DNA of 41,139 nucleotides, from assembly GCA_026388255.1 (NCBI GenBank), contig JAPLKC010000101.1, positions 1-41,139 on the forward strand. The letters are read 5' to 3'. The notes under the pieces were generated by a model. It made no database searches, was not told the origin of the DNA, and saw only the letters and a list, made by a program, of their open reading frames with translations. Shown in pieces: positions 16,020 through 25,629 of this stretch; positions within the stretch are counted from its first letter, which is position 1, and each line of letters opens with the position of its first letter. This stretch comes from Pseudomonadota bacterium (lineage in GTDB: Bacteria > Desulfobacterota > Syntrophorhabdia > Syntrophorhabdales > Syntrophorhabdaceae). Both the position numbers and the translations under genes were made by a program.

Positions 16020-17834
16020 TCAGGCTGCGGCGGTTCTGGCCCTTTTTCGTTCAAGGCCGTCAAGGATCATTTTGCGGAGCCTTATTGATTCAGGCGTTAT
16101 CTCGACAAGTTCGTCATCATTGATATAAGAGATGTACTCCTCGAGGCTCATATTTGTATGGGGGATCAGCATCACAGCATCATCAGAGCCGGCAGCCCTC
16201 ATATTAGTTAGTTTCTTGCCTTTAGCAGGGTTGACAATAATGTCTGCCTCTCTGGAATGTTCTCCTATAATCTGACCTGCATAGACCTTTTCTCCAGGAC
16301 CAAGGAAGAGCCTTCCTCTTTCCTGCAGGTTAAAAAGGGCGTATGCCACAGTTGTGCATTGTTCCATGGCAATCAGTACGCCTCTTGTTCTGTTTTTGAT
16401 CTCTCCTGCATACACATCAAATCCGAGGAAGATATAATTCATCACGCCCATACCACGCGTTTCAGTGAGGAATTCCGAGCGGAACCCAAGGAGTCCCCTG
16501 GTGGGTATCTTGTACTTAAGCCTTGCCATCCCATTGTCCTGGTGCATTTCAAGGATGGTACCCTTTCTGCCGCCAAGGTTTTCGATGACTTTCCCCATGT
16601 AATTCTCATCTACATCAACTGTCAGTTCTTCATAAGGCTCGAATACTTTCCCGCCCTCTTCTTTAAATATTACCTGGGGTCTCGTGACCTGAAATTCGTA
16701 TCCCTCCCTTCTCATTTTTTCAATGAGGATGGAGAGGTGGAGTTCTCCCCTGCCTGAAACCTTATAGCCCTGTATATCATCAAGTTCCTCCACAACAAGG
16801 GCAACATCGGAGAGGGTTTCCCTGAAAAGTCTGTCCCTTAAATGCCTGGAGGTAACAAATCTGCCTTCTTTTCCATAGAATGGTGAGTCGTTTGGTACAA
16901 AACTCATGGATACCGTCGGCGGGTCCACCACAATGCCAACGAGGGGCACAGGGTTTAGCGGATCAGTAAGGGTTTCGCCAATGGCAATGGTTTCCATGCC
17001 TGCTACAGCCACTATCTCACCTACGCCTGCTTCTTCTGTCTCAACCATCTGCGTCCCTTTAAAACAGTAGACCTTTCTTATTCTGGCAGGACAGGGAAGT
17101 GTGCCCGGTGATGCTACTGCTACCTCTTTATCGATCCGCAACGCCCCTGAGGTGATCTTTCCTATGGCAAGCCTGCCAAGAAATGTGGAATAGCTCAGAG
17201 AGCTGACAAGCATCTGGAGTGGACCTTCCGGATCGCCGACAGGCGCCGGAATAGCATTAATGATCATGTCAAAGAGCGGGATCATGGTTACACTTTTTGT
17301 ATTGTGATCAAGGGTGGCATATCCATCCTTTGCTGAAGTAAAGATGACGGGGAAATCAAGGATATTGTCCGGCGCTTCAAGTTTTACGAACAAATCGAAA
17401 ACTTCGTCCACTACCCAGTCGCAACGTGCTGCCGGTTTGTCAACTTTGTTCACCACCACAATCACGGGCAAATCTAAAGCAAGTGCCTTTTTCAGTACAA
17501 AGTAGGTCTGCGGCATAGGTCCTTCGGCTGCATCTACGAGCAGAAGAACGCCGTCTGCCATTTTCAGGACACGTTCTACCTGGCCTCCGAAATCGGCATG
17601 ACCCGGGGTGTCTATAATATTGATGAGGTACCCCTTATAGAGGAAAGAACCATTTTTAGAAGCAATGGTAATACCCCTCTCTCGCTCAAGGTCCATTGAG
17701 TCCATAAGCCGTTCTTCCACTACCTGGTTGTCGCGGAAAAGTCCGCTCTGTCTGAACAACTGGTCGACAAGCGTGGTCTTGCCGTGGTCAACGTGCGCAA
17801 TAATCGCAATATTTCTTATCCTGCTCTGTTCCAT
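16020..17834 (-). CDS. typA: Ribosome-associated translational GTPase TypA/BipA
   Basis: This 604-residue GTPase of the elongation-factor family binds the ribosome and is linked to 50S assembly and stress adaptation. G1 is AHVDHGKTT at about residues 13-21, switch regions follow with RERGITIASKNG at about 51-62, G3 DTPGHADFG at about 75-83, and G4 NKVDKPAAR at about 129-137. The C-terminal BipA-specific parts include RGLLGFRSEFLTETRGMGVMN at about 443-463, here in two pieces on either side of domain V. The length is typical. No close operon partner; a short AT-rich hairpin region lies after the stop. Confidence 0.97.
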   Translation of the reverse strand: MEQSRIRNIAIIAHVDHGKTTLVDQLFRQSGLFRDNQVVEERLMDSMDLERERGITIASKNGSFLYKGYLINIIDTPGHADFGGQVERVLKMADGVLLLVDAAEGPMPQTYFVLKKALALDLPVIVVVNKVDKPAARCDWVVDEVFDLFVKLEAPDNILDFPVIFTSAKDGYATLDHNTKSVTMIPLFDMIINAIPAPVGDPEGPLQMLVSSLSYSTFLGRLAIGKITSGALRIDKEVAVASPGTLPCPARIRKVYCFKGTQMVETEEAGVGEIVAVAGMETIAIGETLTDPLNPVPLVGIVVDPPTVSMSFVPNDSPFYGKEGRFVTSRHLRDRLFRETLSDVALVVEELDDIQGYKVSGRGELHLSILIEKMRREGYEFQVTRPQVIFKEEGGKVFEPYEELTVDVDENYMGKVIENLGGRKGTILEMHQDNGMARLKYKIPTRGLLGFRSEFLTETRGMGVMNYIFLGFDVYAGEIKNRTRGVLIAMEQCTTVAYALFNLQERGRLFLGPGEKVYAGQIIGEHSREADIIVNPAKGKKLTNMRAAGSDDAVMLIPHTNMSLEEYISYINDDELVEITPESIRLRKMILDGLERKRARTAAA

Positions 17835-18384
17835 GCTCCCTCTAAATGTGCTGATTATACAGCGGCGATAGGGTTTGAAATGAAGTAGTAGTATACATCA
17901 AAAACGCCGTTAAATCAACAACAGTTTCCTGTTGAGTACCTTCAATAACAAAACGGTCCCGATTTTTAGACAATCAGTAATTGAGTACAACCGCTTGCAT
18001 CAGGCTTTTTAGCCCCCAAGAAACCGACTGTTTACCTGTCTGTACACTTTTTTATTGACTTTAGTATAGAAGAAAAGAAATAATAATCACTTAATACGTA
18101 TGAAATATATTTTTAAATGGTTATTAACAAATAAAGAAATGGTTTCCGTAAGCCACTTTTCTGCCACACTTCATATCGATTGTCTTGCAACACGTCAAAC
18201 ACAATTATTCTGCAAGGCTGTATAGGGGGGCATGGCAATCGCTGTGAAACAACCTTCCCGTTGGTCCCCCTGTCATGTATGACCCGATGTGGCAATAGCA
18301 GCAAGAAAGTTTTTATTATTTAAGCTACACACATTCAAGGTACAAAATACCTATTTACCTTGACACAATATAAGGAGGATTAAG
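17835..18384. other. Gene-free region between typA and pckG
   Basis: These 550 bases contain no convincing coding frame. The divergent promoters of typA (minus) and the PEPCK gene (plus) must lie here. A TTGACT hexamer near 18056 followed by AT-rich DNA and a TTGACA near 18361 are weak candidates for the plus strand. No tRNA or riboswitch fold was recognised by eye. Confidence 0.4.
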
Positions 18385-20157
18385 ATGAGTGAATTAGTTA
18401 AAAAGTGGGTTGAAGAACAGGCGGCTCTCACCAAACCTGATAAGGTTTATTGGGTCCAGGGCAATAAACAGGAATTGAGTGACCTTGTCAGAACAGGCAT
18501 AGAAAAAGAGAAAACATATATTCATCATACATTCCGGGAGCTTAACCATAATGTTTTTCCCAACTCATATCATCATATGAGTCACCCTAATGATGTAGCC
18601 AGGACAGAACAACTAACCTTTGTTTGTACACCAACGAAAGAAGAAGCAGGTCCGAACAACAACTGGATGGAACCTGCCGAAGCCAAGAAGACCGTTTCTG
18701 CAATCTTTGACGGATGTATGAAAGGCAGAACGCTCTATGTTATCCCTTATACGATGGGTCACCCTGATTCTCCTTATGCAAAATCGTGCATACAAATAAC
18801 CGATTCAATATATGTTGTAGTCAGTATGTGCATCATGACAAGGGTAGGACAAAGAGCAATCGACAGGATCGGCGCTTCAGGAAAGTTTGTAAAGGGCCTT
18901 CATTCAATAGCTGACCTTAACCCCGATAGACGATATATAATGCACTTTCCCCAGGAAGACCTTGTTATGAGCGTCGGTTCCGGTTATGGAGGGAACGCCC
19001 TTCTGGGCAAGAAATGCTTCTCCTTGAGAATAGCCTCTTATCAAGGCCATCAGGAAGGCTGGCTCGCCGAGCATATGATTGTCATGGGCGTAGAGGATAA
19101 AAAAACCGGAGAAACCATGTATGTTCTCGGTTCCTTTCCTTCTGCCTGTGGAAAAACAAACCTTGCCATGATCCAACCCTCCCTGGAAGGCTACAATGTA
19201 ACTACATTGGGCGACGATATTGCCTGGATCAATGTGGGGCCTGACGGCAGGCTCTATGCAATCAATCCTGAAGCAGGTTTTTTTGGTGTTGCCCCCGGCA
19301 CTTCTGATAAGACAAATCCTCAGATGATGAATACCTTGAGGGCAAGCAAGTTTTATCCTACCCTTTTTACAAACACCGGTATCGATACTGATACCAATTC
19401 ACCGTGGTGGGAAGGACTCACAGATGAACCACCGGCAAATCTTATGGACTGGCAGGGCAATCCCTGGGATAAGACTGCCGGAAAGGTTGTTGCCCACCCC
19501 AATTCCCGTTTCACTGTGTCGGCGCAAAACTGCCCTACCCTTTCACCTGAATTTGATAACCCGAAAGGCGTGCCCATCTCTGCCATCCTTTTCGGGGGAC
19601 GACGTTCGGATACCGTTCCTCTTGTATGCGAAAGTTTCAACTGGAATCACGGCGTTTTTAAAGCTTCCTCACTCGGTTCAGAAACCACCACAGCAGCAGC
19701 GGGTCAGGTAGGCGTGGTAAGACGCGATCCCATGGCAATGCTCCCATTCTGCGGGTATAATATGGCCGACTATTTTCAGCATTGGATGAATATAGGCGCA
19801 AAACTTACTAATCCACCGAAAATATTCTTTGTCAACTGGTTCAAGAAAAATGATCAGGGCAAGTTCATATGGCCGGGATTCGGAGATAATTTCCGTATAA
19901 TCAAATGGATGCTGGACAGGGCCAAAGGTAGAATTCAGGCAACTGAAACGCCTATCGGTTTTATACCGGAGAAAAAAGACATAGACCTCACCGGTCTTAA
20001 CATATCCAGGGAGACTCTTGAGAAACTTTTTGAAATAAATAAAGATGACTGGAAGAAAGAGATTGAAGGCATAGAAACATTCTACGGACAGTTTGGCGAA
20101 AAGCTCCCCAAGGAACTTACAGAACAATTGGCCCAACTGAAAAAGAGTTTTGCATAA
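18385..20157 (+). CDS. pckG: Phosphoenolpyruvate carboxykinase (GTP)
   Basis: This 590-residue enzyme interconverts oxaloacetate plus GTP and phosphoenolpyruvate plus CO2 plus GDP, a central C3/C4 step. The GTP-type signature is clear: the P-loop FPSACGKTNLAM at about residues 250-261, the metal/kinase-2 segment GDDIAWI at about 273-279, and NNxW-type and FGGRRSDTVPLV stretches. The last third carries NWNHGVFKASSLGSETT, and NWFKKNDQGKFIWPGFGDN is the nucleotide-binding part. A strong AAGGAGG site precedes the ATG. It is monocistronic, with a terminator at 20227. In an anaerobe it may work for gluconeogenesis or, in reverse, to conserve energy. Confidence 0.96.
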   Translation: MSELVKKWVEEQAALTKPDKVYWVQGNKQELSDLVRTGIEKEKTYIHHTFRELNHNVFPNSYHHMSHPNDVARTEQLTFVCTPTKEEAGPNNNWMEPAEAKKTVSAIFDGCMKGRTLYVIPYTMGHPDSPYAKSCIQITDSIYVVVSMCIMTRVGQRAIDRIGASGKFVKGLHSIADLNPDRRYIMHFPQEDLVMSVGSGYGGNALLGKKCFSLRIASYQGHQEGWLAEHMIVMGVEDKKTGETMYVLGSFPSACGKTNLAMIQPSLEGYNVTTLGDDIAWINVGPDGRLYAINPEAGFFGVAPGTSDKTNPQMMNTLRASKFYPTLFTNTGIDTDTNSPWWEGLTDEPPANLMDWQGNPWDKTAGKVVAHPNSRFTVSAQNCPTLSPEFDNPKGVPISAILFGGRRSDTVPLVCESFNWNHGVFKASSLGSETTTAAAGQVGVVRRDPMAMLPFCGYNMADYFQHWMNIGAKLTNPPKIFFVNWFKKNDQGKFIWPGFGDNFRIIKWMLDRAKGRIQATETPIGFIPEKKDIDLTGLNISRETLEKLFEINKDDWKKEIEGIETFYGQFGEKLPKELTEQLAQLKKSFA

Positions 20158-20226
20158 ATTAGCGACATACGCCCTCAACGGGGACGATTTGTTATGAAGC
20201 AAATCCCGTTTAAAGAATACGAATAA

Positions 20227-20266
20227 CATAACCTCCGGTTCTGCCGGAGGTTATGACAATTTTTTT
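20227..20266 (+). terminator. Rho-independent terminator after pckG
   Basis: A perfect 12-base stem (20227-20238 with 20244-20255), loop TTCTG, is followed by a T-run at 20260-20266. Confidence 0.85.
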
Positions 20267-20318
20267 CGTAATTACATTATATCTTCAATATAGTTTGTCT
20301 TTTTATTGATGGGGGTGT

Positions 20319-21491
20319 ATGCAGTCAAAGAGGATGATTTTCTTTTTTGTAGCCTGGATCGGAGGACTCCTCTACTTCGCTCAACGTTGGATATTCGGTC
20401 CCCTTATCCCTTCCCTTATGGAAGAGTTTCGCACTGACAGGACCGGTCTTGGCATTATAGGATCAGCTTCTCTCTGGGGCTATATGCTTACCCCTATTAT
20501 TGCCGGTTTAATATCCGATCGTTTTGGAAGAAAATATACCATCCTTTTTGGTATTTTCGGCTTCTCTACCCTCACAATAATATGCGGATTAGTAAACAGC
20601 CAGGGTCATATGCTGCTTGTCCGTTTTTTTACAGGCATGGTTGAACCTTTTTATTTTATTATACTTCTTGCTTTTACGCTCGAGCTCTTTCCCGAACGGC
20701 CGGGGTTCTTTTTGACTGCCATATCCTCCGGCTCTTCTTTGGGCTGGTTTGTAGGCCCGGCACTGGCAGGCTGGCTGCTGGATTTCACCGGAAGCTGGCG
20801 GGCGCCGTTTATATTAACCGGGGCCGCGGGACTCGTTGTTGCGGTTCTATTGATCCTTGTCTGGCCTCATGAGGGAAATAAGACCCGGGTTGGCGCTTTC
20901 TTCGACAAAAGTATCCTCAAACCTGCCAACCTGATTATGCTTTTTCTCCTGAGCCTGACTGCAATGTTCCAGATCTCTGCCGAGTTTGGTTTCACCATGT
21001 GGTATCCTGTCTTTCTTAAAACAGAGATAGGGACAAGTGCAACAGTTGCCGGTCTTATTGCCGGTTTATATGGAATAGGACAGTTCATTGGCCGGCCATT
21101 TCTGGGATGGGTATCCGATAAACTTGGCTACCGGCGGGTTGGGATAAGCGGCGGAATTCTTATGGGAATATCTCTCATACTTATACTCTGGGTAAGCAGC
21201 CCTCTCCTGAGGGGTATCTTCACCTTTCAGATGGGCTTTACCGGCGCTGCTGTTATGGGTGCGCTCTGGACATTTACCGGTCTTGTTTTTCCATCCTTTA
21301 AGGGTCTGGCTCTCGGGGTCATCACCACATTCGCTTATGCAACAGCATCTGCCGCACCTATATCAATAGGATACATCGGGGATCATTATTCGGTATTAAC
21401 AGGGCTTTTATCAATACCCGTGCCGTGCGCCTTCCTTGCAGTCCTTTCATTCCTGGCCACATATCTCCTTATACCCAAAATGAAACGATAG
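20319..21491 (+). CDS. Major facilitator superfamily transporter
   Basis: This 390-residue integral membrane protein shows about 12 hydrophobic segments. The MFS motif A appears in loop 2-3 as GLISDRFGRKYTI (about residues 63-75), with a degenerate repeat GWVSDKLGYRRVG in the second half (about 263-275), typical of the two six-helix bundles. The substrate is not deducible; the sequence is of the general sugar/organic-acid-porter type. A GGGGGTGT site precedes the ATG. It follows the pckG terminator and stands alone, with an 88-base gap to the DUF89 gene, so cotranscription is possible but not evident. Confidence 0.88.
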   Translation: MQSKRMIFFFVAWIGGLLYFAQRWIFGPLIPSLMEEFRTDRTGLGIIGSASLWGYMLTPIIAGLISDRFGRKYTILFGIFGFSTLTIICGLVNSQGHMLLVRFFTGMVEPFYFIILLAFTLELFPERPGFFLTAISSGSSLGWFVGPALAGWLLDFTGSWRAPFILTGAAGLVVAVLLILVWPHEGNKTRVGAFFDKSILKPANLIMLFLLSLTAMFQISAEFGFTMWYPVFLKTEIGTSATVAGLIAGLYGIGQFIGRPFLGWVSDKLGYRRVGISGGILMGISLILILWVSSPLLRGIFTFQMGFTGAAVMGALWTFTGLVFPSFKGLALGVITTFAYATASAAPISIGYIGDHYSVLTGLLSIPVPCAFLAVLSFLATYLLIPKMKR

Positions 21492-21599
21492 AAAATCTCA
21501 CGTTTTTCAAACATATTGCTTCAAACAAAAACAAATCATATAATATGATCACCTTGCACGTAATAAATCCTTTAGACACTAACTAAATAAGGAGCTATC

Positions 21600-22475
21600 A
21601 TGTTCATCCAGTCTGATTGCATTCCCTGCATTTTGAAGATGTCTCTGGAGATTAGCCGCCTTGCAATCAAAGAAGAACATCTAATGAAAGATTTCATGTA
21701 TAAAGTTTTGAAGTTAAAGCCTTTACGTGGAGAGAACTGGCATATATTCGCAGGTGAGATAATAAGAGATATCTGGTATTTACTGGAGGAAATTACAGCC
21801 GAGGCCGATCCCATGAAAGAAGCAAAGGCTGATCAAAACAAAAAGGCAATGCAAATATATCCTTTCGCAAAACAACTTGTCTCAAACAGTATCGACCCCT
21901 TCAGCACAGCCCTTAAGTTCTCAATTGCAGGCAATGCGCTCGACAATTTGGTGGGTGATCATCATGAGGTCATAGAACAGCTAATCCCGGAACTGGAGAA
22001 ATTCACAATAAACGAGGAGAATATTCTAAATTTCAGAAAGCGTATGCAAAAAGCGAAAAAACTTGTATATTTCATCGACAATTGTGGTGAAATCGTCTTT
22101 GACAAACTTTTCCTTGAAGCCATTCGCCAAATGCATAACATTGATATAGTGATTGTAACAAGAACACTCCCTGTCCTCAACGATGCCACATTACAGGACG
22201 CCCGCTCTGTGGGACTTGCAGAAATAGCAGAAGTCATAGAAAACGGCACTCAGGAACCACTTGCCGGCACCATGCTTGCAAAAGTCTCGCCCCAGGTAAA
22301 ATCGCTTGTTGAAAAAGCAGACTTGTTGATTTCTAAAGGAGGGGCGAACTATGATTGCCTCACCGAAGAACCCACAGTAGAAGGTAAAGTTACATACCTC
22401 CTTCACGGTAAATGTTATCCCTATTGCTCCGACAACAATGTTTCCTTGGGTTCGCTTATTATACGGAACAGCTAA
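21600..22475 (+). CDS. DUF89 (ARMT1-like) metal-dependent protein
   Basis: This 291-residue protein belongs to the DUF89 family, whose members are metal-dependent phosphatases acting on damaged metabolites or related activities. It begins with DCIPCILK (CxxC at about residues 7-10), as in the small archaeal/bacterial subgroup. Metal-site segments are FIDNCGEIVFDKL at about 157-169 (Asp/Asn), TRTLPVLNDAT at about 182-192, and LLISKGGANYDCL at about 243-255. The C-terminal HGKCYP follows. An AAGGAGC site precedes the ATG. The natural substrate is unknown. No partner gene is next to it. Confidence 0.85.
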   Translation: MFIQSDCIPCILKMSLEISRLAIKEEHLMKDFMYKVLKLKPLRGENWHIFAGEIIRDIWYLLEEITAEADPMKEAKADQNKKAMQIYPFAKQLVSNSIDPFSTALKFSIAGNALDNLVGDHHEVIEQLIPELEKFTINEENILNFRKRMQKAKKLVYFIDNCGEIVFDKLFLEAIRQMHNIDIVIVTRTLPVLNDATLQDARSVGLAEIAEVIENGTQEPLAGTMLAKVSPQVKSLVEKADLLISKGGANYDCLTEEPTVEGKVTYLLHGKCYPYCSDNNVSLGSLIIRNS

Positions 22476-22515
22476 AAGAAACCTGAACATCAACGTGTCT
22501 GTCCGAGTACGTGCT

Positions 22516-22722
22516 TTATGACTCATACCAGGTACGACCCAGTCTTATACCGTAATGCTTCTGATCAACTTGCGCCTGAATATGCCAACCCTTGTATAGC
22601 CGGGTAGCCCCGGCTAAGACATCCTGCACATAGTGCTCTTTTGACTCAACCCGACTGACAGCCACAAACGTTGCGGCAACATAGGCTGGTATACCGTATT
22701 TCCAACCATAACGTTTGCGCAT
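22516..22722 (-). pseudogene. C-terminal remnant of a PAP2-family phosphatase
   Basis: The 68-residue frame contains KYGIPAYVAATFVAVSRV followed by ESKEHYVQDVLAGA, which is the third PAP2 phosphatase motif (SRxxxxxHxxxD). The earlier motifs (KxxxxxxRP and PSGH) that make up the catalytic site are missing, and a stop codon lies just upstream in the same frame. The piece is therefore a 5'-truncated remnant of a membrane phosphatidic-acid-phosphatase-like gene, not a working enzyme. Confidence 0.6.
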
Positions 22723-22790
22723 AGCTTGCTTTTTTACTTTTCAGCACAAAAAAAAGGATGTTATAATTAATAAATAAGGAGGAAACAATT

Positions 22791-23096
22791 ATGATTCATG
22801 TAATTGCTTCAGTACGTGTGAAGGCGGGCAGGATTAACGAGTTTCTTGAAATATTTAAATCCAACGCACCGAAGGTCATAGAAGAGAAGGGATGTATCCA
22901 GTATCTGCCTGCAATAGATATAGACTCCGGTTTGCCTCCGCAGATATTCGATGAACATGTTGTCACAATTATAGAAAAGTGGGAGAATCTCGATGCGCTT
23001 CGAGATCATCTTGCCACCCCTCATATGCTGGCCTACAAGGAAAAGGTAAAAGACATAGTTGAGAACGTGTCCCTTAAGGTGTTTCAGGAAGCATAA
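22791..23096 (+). CDS. Antibiotic biosynthesis monooxygenase (ABM/YgiN-like) fold protein
   Basis: This 101-residue dimeric alpha-beta barrel protein of the ABM superfamily starts MIHVIASVRVKAGRINEF, then has KGCIQYLPAIDID and HVVTIIEKWENLDALRDHLATPHM, which match the conserved pattern 'E.W.d.eal..H..tpH'. Members include quinol monooxygenases and small cofactor-free oxygenases, and many have no known function. In an anaerobe an oxygenase role is doubtful; it might bind a quinone or aromatic ligand. The RBS AAGGAGG is good. It lies 155 bases before the aldehyde oxidoreductase gene and may share its promoter. Confidence 0.82.
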   Translation: MIHVIASVRVKAGRINEFLEIFKSNAPKVIEEKGCIQYLPAIDIDSGLPPQIFDEHVVTIIEKWENLDALRDHLATPHMLAYKEKVKDIVENVSLKVFQEA

Positions 23097-23251
23097 TGGG
23101 CTCTCTCAAATTTCATCTTGACACTCACAAGCCCTCATGATAATTGAGTTAGGTAAAATAGCCGGACAGGACACGTAAAATAATTTCAGTTTTATATTTC
23201 GTGATGGAGATGGTGCATAATCGCCGTAAGAAAAAAAGGAGAATACGATAA

Positions 23252-25390
23252 ATGACTGAGTTAAAGGTAAAAGAGATTAAAACACTGCGCTATAAGAGAC
23301 CTGTCGTTGAAAAAGGATATGCGAACCAAACCCTCTATGTAAACCTCTCCGATGCGGAAATCTCCACCAAACCCGTAAGCGAGAAGATGAAAGAAATTTT
23401 TGTCGGGGGAAAGGGTTTTGATCTCTGGCTCCTATGGAATGCGGTCAAAGGTACGACTAAATGGAACGATCCGGAGAATGCAATTTGCATTGCCTGCGGT
23501 CCATTAGGCGGGACGCCTGTATATCCCGGTTCAGGTAAAAGCATTGTCACCTCCATTTCCGCTACCACAGGCTCTGTTATGGATTCTAATGTCGGCGGTT
23601 ACTTTGGCCCTTACCTGAAATTTTCAGGCTTTGATGCCCTTGAGATACAGGGTAAGACCAATACGCCCACCATCGTTTTCATCGACGGCATCAGCCAACA
23701 GATTCAAATTCTTGAGGTAACAGGGCTCCCCGATGAAGCCCATGAAATATCAGAAATTCTAACTAACCACTTCGGGCAGGGAAAACCGAGAAATATCTCC
23801 GTGGTATCCACTGGCCCGGGCGCCAAACACAGCCTCATCGGCTGCCTTAACTTCTCATGGTATGATGCTAAAAGGTCAAGGACCAGACTCAAACAGGCAG
23901 GGCGTGGAGGTTTAGGAACCGTATTTGCGGATAAAGGTCTAAAGGCCATAGTGACTCGCTGTGATACGGTAACTGTGGCTATGAATAACCCGGCAGATGA
24001 GGCAGCATTAAGAGAAGTAGCCAAGCTACACTCCCAGGAAATCGTGGAACAGGACCCTAAACAGAATCAGATGTCCAGTGTCGGCACAGCCCATCTCGTG
24101 ACCATCATGAACGACTACGATCTTTTGCCAACCAATAACTTCCGGTACGGCCAACATACTGATGCGCCTAAAATGGGTATGGAAGTCTACCGTGGGCTTT
24201 TCGACAAGGGTTATGACGGTTGCTGGGTAGGCTGTACCCTTGCCTGTGCCCATGGGATAAAGGACTTTGTGCCCTCTACCGGTCCCTACAAGGGAGGGAA
24301 AGTTTTTGTAGATGGACCGGAGTATGAGACAATTGCGGGATGTGGCTCAAACATAGGGGTTTTTGATCCCCTCCATGTCGTTGAGATGAACTTTTACTGT
24401 GATACTTACGGCCTTGATTCCATCTCTGTCGGCACCAGCATTGCCTTTGCCATGGAGTGTTTTGAAATGGGCCTCATTAATGAGACACACACGGGCGGGA
24501 TGAACCTTTCTTTCGGCAACGGTCAAGCAGCTCTTGAACTGGTCCACCAGATGGCGAGAGGAAATGGGTTCGGTATAATAGTGGGCCAGGGAGTACGGAG
24601 AATGAAGCATATATTTTCTACAGAATACGGCGCAAACCGGGCTGTCATGGAAGATATCGGCATGGAAGCCAAGGGCCTAGAGTTCTCAGAGTATATGCCC
24701 AAGGAGTCCCTCGCGCAACAAGGTGGCTACGGCTTAGCCCTTAAAGGACCTCAGCACGACGAGGCGTGGCTCATCTTTCTGGACATGGTTCACAATTTTA
24801 TGCCTACATTCGAGCAAAAGGCAGAGGCCCTTCATTGGTTCCCCATGTTCCGTACCTGGTTCGGACTCTGTGGCCTATGTAAGCTCCCCTGGAATGATGT
24901 AGTGCCGGCAGACAATAAACAAACAAAAGAACCTGCCAAGGTGATGCAGCATGTAGGCTGGTATACCAGATACTTCAACGCAGTAACAGGAAGGAAGTTG
25001 GATCCTGAAGACTTAATCACAATGAGCGAGAGGGTCTATAACTTCCAGAAAATCTTCAACCTGAAGATGGGCTTCGGCAGGCGCGAGCATGACGCAATCC
25101 CCTATCGGGCAATGGGGCCGGTGACGGTGGAGGAATATGAATCGAGACAGGAGCGTTACGATGGTCAATTGAAAGACATATATCAAATTGACATTGATGG
25201 AAAAAAGACAGTAGATAAGGTAAAGATACTACGCAAACTGCGTGAGCAAAGGTACGAAGAACTTAAAGATGCAGTCTACAAACGGAGAGGCTGGACAAAA
25301 GACGGTATTCCTACCCTTGAAACAGCAAGAAAGCTTGGGATTGACTTCCCGGAGGTCATAGACGTGTTAAAGGCTAACGGGGTGGTTTAG
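23252..25390 (+). CDS. Aldehyde ferredoxin oxidoreductase-family enzyme (probable tungsten bis-pterin)
   Basis: This 712-residue protein belongs to the AOR family, in which a tungsten-bis-pyranopterin and one [4Fe-4S] cluster oxidise aldehydes to acids with ferredoxin, or perform related reductions. N-terminal signatures are FVGGKGFDLWLLWN, GPLGGTPVYPGSGKS and GGYFGPYLKFSGFDALEIQGK. The cluster ligands appear as C324-x3-C328-x3-C332 and a fourth pair around C540/C543. The usual AOR spacing is CxxCxxxC, so the first spacing is longer by one. It is followed without a gap by a MoaD/ThiS-like gene and then hypA. The AOR relative BamB (class II benzoyl-CoA reductase) is an alternative but its partners are absent. 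Confidence 0.9.
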   Translation: MTELKVKEIKTLRYKRPVVEKGYANQTLYVNLSDAEISTKPVSEKMKEIFVGGKGFDLWLLWNAVKGTTKWNDPENAICIACGPLGGTPVYPGSGKSIVTSISATTGSVMDSNVGGYFGPYLKFSGFDALEIQGKTNTPTIVFIDGISQQIQILEVTGLPDEAHEISEILTNHFGQGKPRNISVVSTGPGAKHSLIGCLNFSWYDAKRSRTRLKQAGRGGLGTVFADKGLKAIVTRCDTVTVAMNNPADEAALREVAKLHSQEIVEQDPKQNQMSSVGTAHLVTIMNDYDLLPTNNFRYGQHTDAPKMGMEVYRGLFDKGYDGCWVGCTLACAHGIKDFVPSTGPYKGGKVFVDGPEYETIAGCGSNIGVFDPLHVVEMNFYCDTYGLDSISVGTSIAFAMECFEMGLINETHTGGMNLSFGNGQAALELVHQMARGNGFGIIVGQGVRRMKHIFSTEYGANRAVMEDIGMEAKGLEFSEYMPKESLAQQGGYGLALKGPQHDEAWLIFLDMVHNFMPTFEQKAEALHWFPMFRTWFGLCGLCKLPWNDVVPADNKQTKEPAKVMQHVGWYTRYFNAVTGRKLDPEDLITMSERVYNFQKIFNLKMGFGRREHDAIPYRAMGPVTVEEYESRQERYDGQLKDIYQIDIDGKKTVDKVKILRKLREQRYEELKDAVYKRRGWTKDGIPTLETARKLGIDFPEVIDVLKANGVV

Positions 25391-25588
25391 ATGGTACGGG
25401 TATCCGATAGAGAATTCCCCTGGCATGAAGACATGACTATTACCGATCTCCTTAAAGAATTGGGTGATCCCTATCCCTATACAGTGGCACGCATTAATAA
25501 CAAGACCGTGCCCGGACACGACTTTTCAAGGGCCAGGATACCTGATAATTCGGAGGTTTTTCTGATCCCCCTGATTGCAGGGGGATAA
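25391..25588 (+). CDS. MoaD/ThiS-like small sulfur-carrier protein
   Basis: The 65-residue protein is a beta-grasp fold ending in the diagnostic di-glycine (LIAGG), which is adenylated and thiocarboxylated in MoaD and ThiS for sulfur transfer to molybdopterin or thiazole. Its ATG starts immediately after the stop of the AOR gene, so the two are cotranscribed. MoaD-like genes next to AOR genes are commonly seen, and this one may supply sulfur for the tungsten pterin cofactor. HDFSRARIPDNSEVFLIPL is a typical final part. Confidence 0.85.
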   Translation: MVRVSDREFPWHEDMTITDLLKELGDPYPYTVARINNKTVPGHDFSRARIPDNSEVFLIPLIAGG

Positions 25589-25629
25589 CTGTTTATCTGA
25601 TATACATTTAAAACTTTAAGGATTGAAAA

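Noticed and set aside
23252-25390. BamB subunit of class II benzoyl-CoA reductase
   Set aside because: The fold family is the same, but none of the other Bam subunits lie nearby and the following genes are MoaD-like and HypA; the general AOR call is safer.
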